Shown here in pieces: positions 20,792 to 25,338 of a stretch of 25,338 nucleotides of DNA. The notes beneath the pieces are model-generated. The model was not told the origin of the DNA, searched no databases, and was given only the letters and a program-made list of their open reading frames with translations. The first letter of the stretch is position 1; every line of letters begins with the position of its first letter. The translations under genes and the position numbers were made by a program. Where the stretch lies: contig JBFIPU010000034.1 in the NCBI GenBank assembly GCA_041609995.1, positions 1 to 25,338 on the forward strand, in the 5' to 3' direction. Origin of the DNA: JABDOU01 sp041609995. Lineage in GTDB: Bacteria; Actinomycetota; Acidimicrobiia; Spongiisociales; SHLN01.

Positions 20792-21283
20792 ACGTCTAGG
20801 TCTAAGACCGTTGGACTGCAGCCGCAGGGATTCACGTGGGTGATAACGGGCCGGTTGGCCGTTTCGGAGCGGATCGGGGGTTCGGGCATGCAGCACCGAC
20901 GAGTCCGCCGGGATGAAGAGCTGAGCTGGCTTCGCGAACACGGCTTCAACACACTGCTCTCCGTGCTCGACGAGACCTTCAACGTCACGGCATATGAGCA
21001 GTCGGCCATGCGGGTGCTGCATATCCCCGTCCGCGGCGAGCTGGAGGATCATGAGGCTGTCCAGGTGTTGGAAGGAGTGGTGCGGGCGCTCGAACACGCG
21101 AACTCCGTCGCCTTGCTGCACAGCGACAGCGTCACCGACGGGATCCTGGGGGTGCTGGGGGCCTACCTCCTTCGCAGCGGGCTGATCGCCGATCCGATCA
21201 TGGCGATCGCTACGATCCAGGAGATCATGGGCCGTCCCATCGGCCCGACCGGTCGCAAGTACCTGCTCGCTGCCGCCCGGTGA
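20792..21283 (+). CDS. Dual-specificity-phosphatase-like protein with degenerate active-site loop
   Basis: About 163 residues if started at the ACG behind the perfect AGGAGG. Alternatives are ATG 20729 (52-base overlap with folP), GTG 20840 and ATG 20888. The N-terminal GFTWVITGRLAVSERIGG resembles the opening of tyrosine/dual-specificity phosphatases, followed by LSWLREHGFNTLLSVLDE and VLHIPVRGEL. The catalytic loop HCxxGxxR reads HSDSVTDG (from residue about 110): Cys to Ser, Gly to Val and Arg to Gly, so it is unlikely to be an active phosphatase. In Mycobacterium folB sits here between folP and folK. The stop overlaps the folK start (GTGA). It could be a pseudo-enzyme binding a pterin phosphate or a regulator; the family call rests on motifs only. 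Confidence 0.6.
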   Translation, partial: TSRSKTVGLQPQGFTWVITGRLAVSERIGGSGMQHRRVRRDEELSWLREHGFNTLLSVLDETFNVTAYEQSAMRVLHIPVRGELEDHEAVQVLEGVVRALEHANSVALLHSDSVTDGILGVLGAYLLRSGLIADPIMAIATIQEIMGRPIGPTGRKYLLAAAR

Positions 21284-21777
21284 CCTGGGTCGGCCTGGGT
21301 CTGGGCTCCAATCTCGGAGACAGCCGAGCGCTGCTTCGTGCCGGGGTCGCTGCCGTACGTTCCCGCCATCGGTTGCTGAGGGTCTCGTCGTTGTTCCAGA
21401 CCGAGCCACTTGGCCCGATCGAGCAACCGGACTTTCTCAATGCCGCAATCCTGATCGACACGCCGGTCGAACCTGCGAATCTGCTCGAAGAGCTGCAAAC
21501 GATCGAGCGCGAGGCTGGTCGTGATCGGTCGGCAGAGCTCCGGTACGGCCCCCGTTCCCTCGACCTCGACATTCTCCTGTGGGCGGCTCGCCAGATCGAC
21601 GAGCCGTCGCTCACCGTTCCCCACCCCCGACTCGGCGAGCGCCGCTTCGCCCTCGAGCCACTGATCGAGGTGTGGCCGTCCGCCGCGCTCCCCGACGGCA
21701 CCCGGCTTCTCGATTTGTGGCCCGGAGTCTCGGACCAGGTATCTCGCAAGTTGGAAGGGCCCAACTGGTTCGAGTAG
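21280..21777 (+). CDS. folK: 2-amino-4-hydroxy-6-hydroxymethyldihydropteridine pyrophosphokinase
   Basis: A 165-residue HPPK that transfers pyrophosphate from ATP to 6-hydroxymethyldihydropterin, the step before FolP. The N-terminus is GLGSNLGDS, the middle SSLFQTEPLGPIEQPDFLNAA, and the signature RYGPRSLDLDILLW lies at residues about 88-101. PHPRLGERRFALEPL is the C-terminal family motif. The GTG start overlaps the preceding stop by four bases. The gene completes a folP-x-folK run; no folB or folE is visible in the window. Confidence 0.93.
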   Translation: MTWVGLGLGSNLGDSRALLRAGVAAVRSRHRLLRVSSLFQTEPLGPIEQPDFLNAAILIDTPVEPANLLEELQTIEREAGRDRSAELRYGPRSLDLDILLWAARQIDEPSLTVPHPRLGERRFALEPLIEVWPSAALPDGTRLLDLWPGVSDQVSRKLEGPNWFE

Positions 21778-21856
21778 CCATTGTGAGCGAACCGGCCGGG
21801 CTCTGATGCGATGGGCGCGAACACGGGCCATGGCAAACGAGATGACCCGGGCTCGC

Positions 21857-21862
21857 TAGCGT
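21857..21862 (+). promoter_or_regulatory. Possible -10 box for panC
   Basis: TAGCGT lies eight bases before the ATG at 21871, which has no ribosome binding site. This matches the leaderless pattern of other genes here. The -35 region is weak. Confidence 0.3.
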
Positions 21863-21870
21863 TGCTCGGC

Positions 21871-22761
21871 ATGGAGATCGTCGACTCGTTTGCGGCCGTC
21901 CGCGATCGGCGCGCCGGTGTCGTGGGATTGGTACCCACCCTCGGGTTCCTCCACGAGGGACACCTCTCGTTGATCGAGCGCGCCAGGGCCGAATGCGACA
22001 TCGTCGTGGTCAGCGTGTTCGTCAACCCGCTCCAGTTCGGGGAGGGTGAGGACTTCGAGCGGTACCCCCGGGACCGCGACCGGGACGCCGATCTGGCGGC
22101 GAAAGCCGGCGCCGACGTGGTGTTCGCTCCGGCCCTCGAGGAGATGTACCCGGCGCCACCGGTGACGACAGTGAGCCTCGACGCGCTGACCGACACCCTC
22201 AGCGGGAGGTCGCGGCCCACCCATTTCACGGGGGTGGCCACGGTGGTGACCAAGCTCTTTGCCGGAATTCAGCCCGACCGGGCGTACTTCGGACGCAAGG
22301 ACGCCCAGCAACTGGCGGTGGTGAGGCGCCTGGCGATCGATCTTTCGTTCCCGCTCGAGGTCATCGGATGCCCGATCGTGCGGGACGCCGATGGGCTGGC
22401 GCTCTCCAGCCGCAACATCTACCTCAACGACCTGGAGAGGCGCGCCGCCCGCAGCCTGTCGCGCGGGTTGTTCGCCGTGGCCGACGCCGTGGAGTCGGGG
22501 ATTCGCGACGGGGAGACGCTCGAGTCCATTGCCTACGAATCGATGGCGGCCGAGCCCCTCGTCACACCGGAGTACGCAGAGCTGCATGACGCACATTCGG
22601 TCGTGAACCTCAATACAGTCGACCGCGACTCGTTCCTCGCCGTAGCGGGTCAGCTGGGAGAAACGCGCTTGATCGACAACGTTCGCTTCACCGTTCGGGA
22701 CGGTCTCGTCGAGGTCGACCGCGGGATTCGCCTCACCGGTCCTTCGCTCATGGAGGCCTGA
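21871..22761 (+). CDS. panC: Pantothenate synthetase
   Basis: A 296-residue ligase joining pantoate and beta-alanine with ATP. GLVPTLGFLHEGHLSLI holds the HEGH nucleotide-binding motif at residues 28-31 (the usual PTMG reads PTLG). Other landmarks are VFVNPLQFG, RPTHFTGVATVVTKLF, YFGRKDAQQLAVVRR (KMSKS-like region follows) and DADGLALSSRNIYL. The start at 21871 (MEIVDSFAAVR) gives the standard N-terminus; ATG 21811 in frame would add 20 atypical residues. The end overlaps coaX (TGATG). The order panC-coaX lacks the panD found between them in Mycobacterium, so beta-alanine supply must come from elsewhere. Confidence 0.93.
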   Translation: MEIVDSFAAVRDRRAGVVGLVPTLGFLHEGHLSLIERARAECDIVVVSVFVNPLQFGEGEDFERYPRDRDRDADLAAKAGADVVFAPALEEMYPAPPVTTVSLDALTDTLSGRSRPTHFTGVATVVTKLFAGIQPDRAYFGRKDAQQLAVVRRLAIDLSFPLEVIGCPIVRDADGLALSSRNIYLNDLERRAARSLSRGLFAVADAVESGIRDGETLESIAYESMAAEPLVTPEYAELHDAHSVVNLNTVDRDSFLAVAGQLGETRLIDNVRFTVRDGLVEVDRGIRLTGPSLMEA

Positions 22762-23528
22762 TGTTGTTGGTCATCGATGTCGGCAACACCGAAACCGCCG
22801 TCGGCGTCTACGACGGTGACGAGCTGGCTCATACGTGGAGGGTCGTCACGCTGCGCCGCAGAACTGCTGATGAATACCGCCTGACCCTGCGCGGCTTGCT
22901 GGAGTTGGAGGATCTCAACGGTGACTTGACGGGGGCGGCACTGGCAAGCGTGGTGCCGGCGGCAACGGCGGCCCTCCGGATCGTATTGCCCGATCTCGTC
23001 GACGGTCCGATCACTGTGGTCGAAACCGGAGTCAAAACAGGGATCAAGATCGCGGTCGACAACCCGCGGGAGGTGGGTGCCGATCGGGTCGTGAACGCGG
23101 TGGCGGCCGCCGACCGGTACGACCTGCCGGTAGTTGTCGTCGATTTCGGGACTTCCACAAACTTCGATGTGATCGACGACAGCGGCAGCTACGTGGGGGG
23201 TGTGATCGCTCCCGGCCTGGCGGTCTCGCTGGAAGCGCTCATCAGTAGGACCGCCGCGCTTCGGCGGGTGGAATTGGTCGCTCCCGATTCGGTGATCGGG
23301 ACCAACACGGTCGAAGCGATCCAGTCCGGACTCGTCTACGGCCACGCTGGTTTCGTCGACGGAGTGATCGAACGGATCCGCCGCGAGCTCGGTGGTGACG
23401 TCACCGTGGTTGCCACGGGAGGATTGGCCGGTACCATCGCCCCTCACTGCGAAACCGTCGAAGTCGTCGATGAGCACCTGACCCTCCATGGGCTGCGGAT
23501 CATCCACGAGCTGAATTCCGGCCGATGA
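22761..23528 (+). CDS. coaX: Type III pantothenate kinase
   Basis: A 255-residue ASKHA-fold kinase for the first step from pantothenate to coenzyme A. MLLVIDVGNTETAVGVY is the phosphate-1 motif. DNPREVGADRVVNAVAA, VVDFGTSTNFDVID (catalytic aspartate region) and GGVIAPGLAVSLEAL are the diagnostic CoaX segments. The ATG overlaps the panC stop, so product and substrate enzymes are made together. The end overlaps lysS by ATGA. Confidence 0.95.
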   Translation: MLLVIDVGNTETAVGVYDGDELAHTWRVVTLRRRTADEYRLTLRGLLELEDLNGDLTGAALASVVPAATAALRIVLPDLVDGPITVVETGVKTGIKIAVDNPREVGADRVVNAVAAADRYDLPVVVVDFGTSTNFDVIDDSGSYVGGVIAPGLAVSLEALISRTAALRRVELVAPDSVIGTNTVEAIQSGLVYGHAGFVDGVIERIRRELGGDVTVVATGGLAGTIAPHCETVEVVDEHLTLHGLRIIHELNSGR

Positions 23529-25000
23529 GCGAGACCGAGGCCGACGACCTTTACGCCGTGCGAGCTCGCAAGGTCGAGGCCTTGAGAGCGTCGGGTATCG
23601 ACCCGTACCCCGTCGGGTTCCGGCCCACTCACCGCACCGATGAGCTGCACGGCGCATATCCAGGTCTCGCGCCTGGGAGCGCCACGGGCCAATGGGTGGG
23701 CGTCGGCGGCCGTCTGGTCGGGCTGCGCGACATGGGCAAGTTGGCGTTCGGGGTGATGCAGGATGCCGGGGGTCGCATCCAGTTGTTCGCCGACCGCTCC
23801 GGCCTCGGTGAGCGCTACGAACACTTCGTCCAGCTCGACCTGGGCGACGTCATCGGCGTCGAGGGGGAAGTGATCACCACCAAGAAGGGGGAGTTGAGCG
23901 TTCGGGTAGAGGAGTTTGAGCTGCAGGCGAAGTCGCTGCATCCCTTGCCCGAGAAGTACCACGGCCTGGTGGACACCGAGACCCGCTATCGCCAGCGCTA
24001 CCTGGACCTCATCGCCAATGAGGACTCTCGCCGGGTCTTCGAAATCCGTACTGCCGTGGTCCAGTCGCTGCGTACCTCGTTTGCCGAGCGCGGATTTGTC
24101 GAGGTGGAAACTCCGATGCTGCAGATCAAGCCGGGAGGTGCCATCGCCAAACCGTTCGTGACGCACCACAACGCGCTCGGGATCGACATGTACCTTCGGA
24201 TCGCACCCGAGCTCTATTTGAAGCGGCTCATCGTCGGGGGGATGGACAAGGTATTCGAGATCAACCGCAACTTCCGAAACGAAGGCCTTTCGCCTCGCCA
24301 CAACCCGGAGTTCACCATGCTCGAGTCCTACGAGGCCTTCGCCGACTACGAGGATGTGATGACGCTCGTGGAGGCCTGTGTCACCCGGGCCGCGCACGAC
24401 GCGGTCGGCACGACCGCGATCAGTTACCAGGGCCGGGAAATGAACCTGGCGGCCCCGTTTGCCCGCATCGACTACGTCGGGTCGGTGGCCGAGGCACTCA
24501 AGGAGGAGATCTCCATCGACTCCGAACCTGCTCGGCTCCGGCAAATGGTGCAGGCGGTCGGCCTGGAGGTCCCCGAGGGGGGCAACGGTCGCCTCATCGA
24601 GGCACTTTTCGAAGAACTGGTAGAGCCCAAGCTATGGGATCCTGTCTTCGTCGTGGACTTCCCGGTGGAGATTTCACCCCTTTCGCGAGAGCACCGATCC
24701 CGTCCGGGGCTGACCGAACGGTTCGAGCTGATCATGGCCGGGCGCGAGATCGCAAACGCTTTCACCGAGCTCAACGACCCGGCCGAGCAGCGCCGCCGGT
24801 TCGAAGCCCAGGCGGTAGCCCGAGAGTCGGGCGACGAGCAGGCCCACCCCATCGACGAGGACTATCTCTTGGCCCTCGAGTACGGCCTGCCGCCGACCGG
24901 AGGCCTCGGGATCGGGGTGGATCGGTTGGTGATGATCCTGGCGGATGTGGCGTCCATCCGTGATGTGATCCTGTTCCCCCACCTCCGTCCAGAAGCCTGA
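23525..25000 (+). CDS. lysS: Lysyl-tRNA synthetase, class II
   Basis: A 491-residue class IIb synthetase. Residues about 1-150 form the OB-fold anticodon-binding domain (GRLVGLRDMGKLAFGVMQD). The catalytic core has RYRQRYLDLIAN, motif 1 around FVEVETPML, motif 2 FRNEGLSPRHNPEFTMLE, AFTELNDPAEQRRRFE, and motif 3 GLGIGVDRLVMIL near the C-terminus. Length is typical of the bacterial enzyme; no MprF-like membrane part is fused. The ATG overlaps the coaX stop (ATGA). The coaX-lysS neighbourhood is conserved in actinobacteria. Confidence 0.96.
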   Translation: MSETEADDLYAVRARKVEALRASGIDPYPVGFRPTHRTDELHGAYPGLAPGSATGQWVGVGGRLVGLRDMGKLAFGVMQDAGGRIQLFADRSGLGERYEHFVQLDLGDVIGVEGEVITTKKGELSVRVEEFELQAKSLHPLPEKYHGLVDTETRYRQRYLDLIANEDSRRVFEIRTAVVQSLRTSFAERGFVEVETPMLQIKPGGAIAKPFVTHHNALGIDMYLRIAPELYLKRLIVGGMDKVFEINRNFRNEGLSPRHNPEFTMLESYEAFADYEDVMTLVEACVTRAAHDAVGTTAISYQGREMNLAAPFARIDYVGSVAEALKEEISIDSEPARLRQMVQAVGLEVPEGGNGRLIEALFEELVEPKLWDPVFVVDFPVEISPLSREHRSRPGLTERFELIMAGREIANAFTELNDPAEQRRRFEAQAVARESGDEQAHPIDEDYLLALEYGLPPTGGLGIGVDRLVMILADVASIRDVILFPHLRPEA

Positions 25001-25046
25001 AACCACTGGCAGCGGGCGGTTTGTCACCGGTAGAGTTCTGTTGCTC

Positions 25047-25064
25047 GTGAGGTCGGGTTGGTAA
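25047..25064 (+). CDS. Five-codon leader ORF (VRSGW)
   Basis: GTG 25047 opens a five-codon frame whose TAA shares its last base with the ATG of the next gene (TAATG). TAGAGT (25031-25036) is a possible -10 box ten bases upstream, so this mini-ORF would lie at or near the 5' end of the mRNA. Confidence 0.35.
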   Translation: MRSGW

Positions 25065-25338
25065 TGGGCTCATTTCTGGAAAAGTTGCGATTCAAGAGCG
25101 CCAGGGAAGTCAACGCAATGGCGTTGCGGGCGTTGCCGCTGCTGCTGTTGTTGTTTGCCGGAGGTGTCTGGGCGTTCTCGGCCGAGCCCTCGGCGGAGTC
25201 GAACTCGGCGCCGTCGCGCATCACCACCGACATCGAGGTGCAGGGTGTGGTGCTGGACCTGGACAGCCCGGGGCTGTCGACGACCACCCGCCCGCCGGTC
25301 AGCGCCGCGGTGGCAGCGGTCGCCAGCAGCTCCACGAC
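25064..25338 (+). CDS. Exported or membrane-anchored protein, start only
   Basis: The first 91 codons of a gene running off the window. A basic start (MGSFLEKLRFKSAREVNAMALR) leads into a hydrophobic core ALPLLLLLFAGGVWAF, then a low-complexity Ser/Thr/Pro/Ala stretch (AEPSAESNSAPS ... STTTRPPVSAAVAAVASS). This fits a signal peptide or anchor followed by an extracytoplasmic linker. The family cannot be told from this part; cell-wall proteins of actinobacteria often begin this way. Confidence 0.6.
   Translation, partial: MGSFLEKLRFKSAREVNAMALRALPLLLLLFAGGVWAFSAEPSAESNSAPSRITTDIEVQGVVLDLDSPGLSTTTRPPVSAAVAAVASSST

Noticed and set aside
24998..25026. Terminator after lysS (AAACC...GGTTT)
   Set aside because: Only a short weak stem with a long loop and no T-tract; not convincing.
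1..25338. Prophage, transposon, toxin-antitoxin or defence system
   Set aside because: I found no integrase, transposase, restriction, Abi or toxin-like protein; the genes are metabolic, regulatory or housekeeping.

Overview
The window is GC-rich, uses GTG and TTG starts freely, and packs genes tightly with four-base stop/start overlaps. It carries a recognisable actinobacterial gene order: DUF2342 zincin - tilS - hpt - ftsH - folP - folK - panC - coaX - lysS, as in Mycobacterium. A SigR/RsrA-type redox pair and several TANNNT boxes 7-9 bases from a start codon (leaderless style) point the same way. I read it as chromosome of a free-living member of the Actinomycetota, possibly a deep lineage such as Acidimicrobiia; the class is a guess.

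Left part (1-6955): a secreted matrixin-like metalloprotease (minus strand, C-terminus off the edge), an MFS exporter with a leaderless promoter, then a coupled run tmk - holB (delta') - ribokinase - nucleoside hydrolase. The last two form a ribonucleoside/ribose salvage pair. A VanZ-like membrane protein converges on the run.

Sulfur module (6956-10240): a palindrome-rich control region with a perfect TGTGA-N6-TCACA CRP-type site, centred 61.5 bases before the inferred start of transcription. It is followed by an HTH-PocR regulator, a two-cysteine sulfide:quinone oxidoreductase, a single-cysteine TusE/DsrC protein and a DsrE2-like sulfur carrier. Four tandem hairpins end the module, followed by tRNA-Thr(CGT).

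Middle (10407-14652): a DUF6518-like membrane protein, a GNAT acetyltransferase, an ArsR regulator coupled to a cysteine-rich DUF6428-like protein, the SigR-like sigma factor and its zinc anti-sigma factor, a 62-residue zinc-finger-like protein and a small membrane protein.

Right part (14652-25338): the housekeeping cluster for tRNA modification, purine salvage, membrane proteolysis, folate, pantothenate/CoA and lysyl-tRNA synthesis. A phosphatase-like protein with a degenerate active-site loop sits where folB lies in relatives. folE, folB and panD are absent from the cluster.

The most unusual signal lies between genes. Several leaders are built from short tandem repeats of 14, 14, 11 and 17 bases (each 3n-1) or 12 bases (3n). 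In the sigR-rsrA gap and the ftsH leader, the 3n-1 repeats carry ATGA or GTGA, so every copy ends one mini-ORF and starts the next. These form unbroken stop/start relays that land exactly on the start codon of the anti-sigma factor and of ftsH. Non-repetitive versions precede the DUF2342 gene and the last gene. This looks like a copy-number-tolerant way of keeping translation coupled across a gap; I know of no described counterpart.
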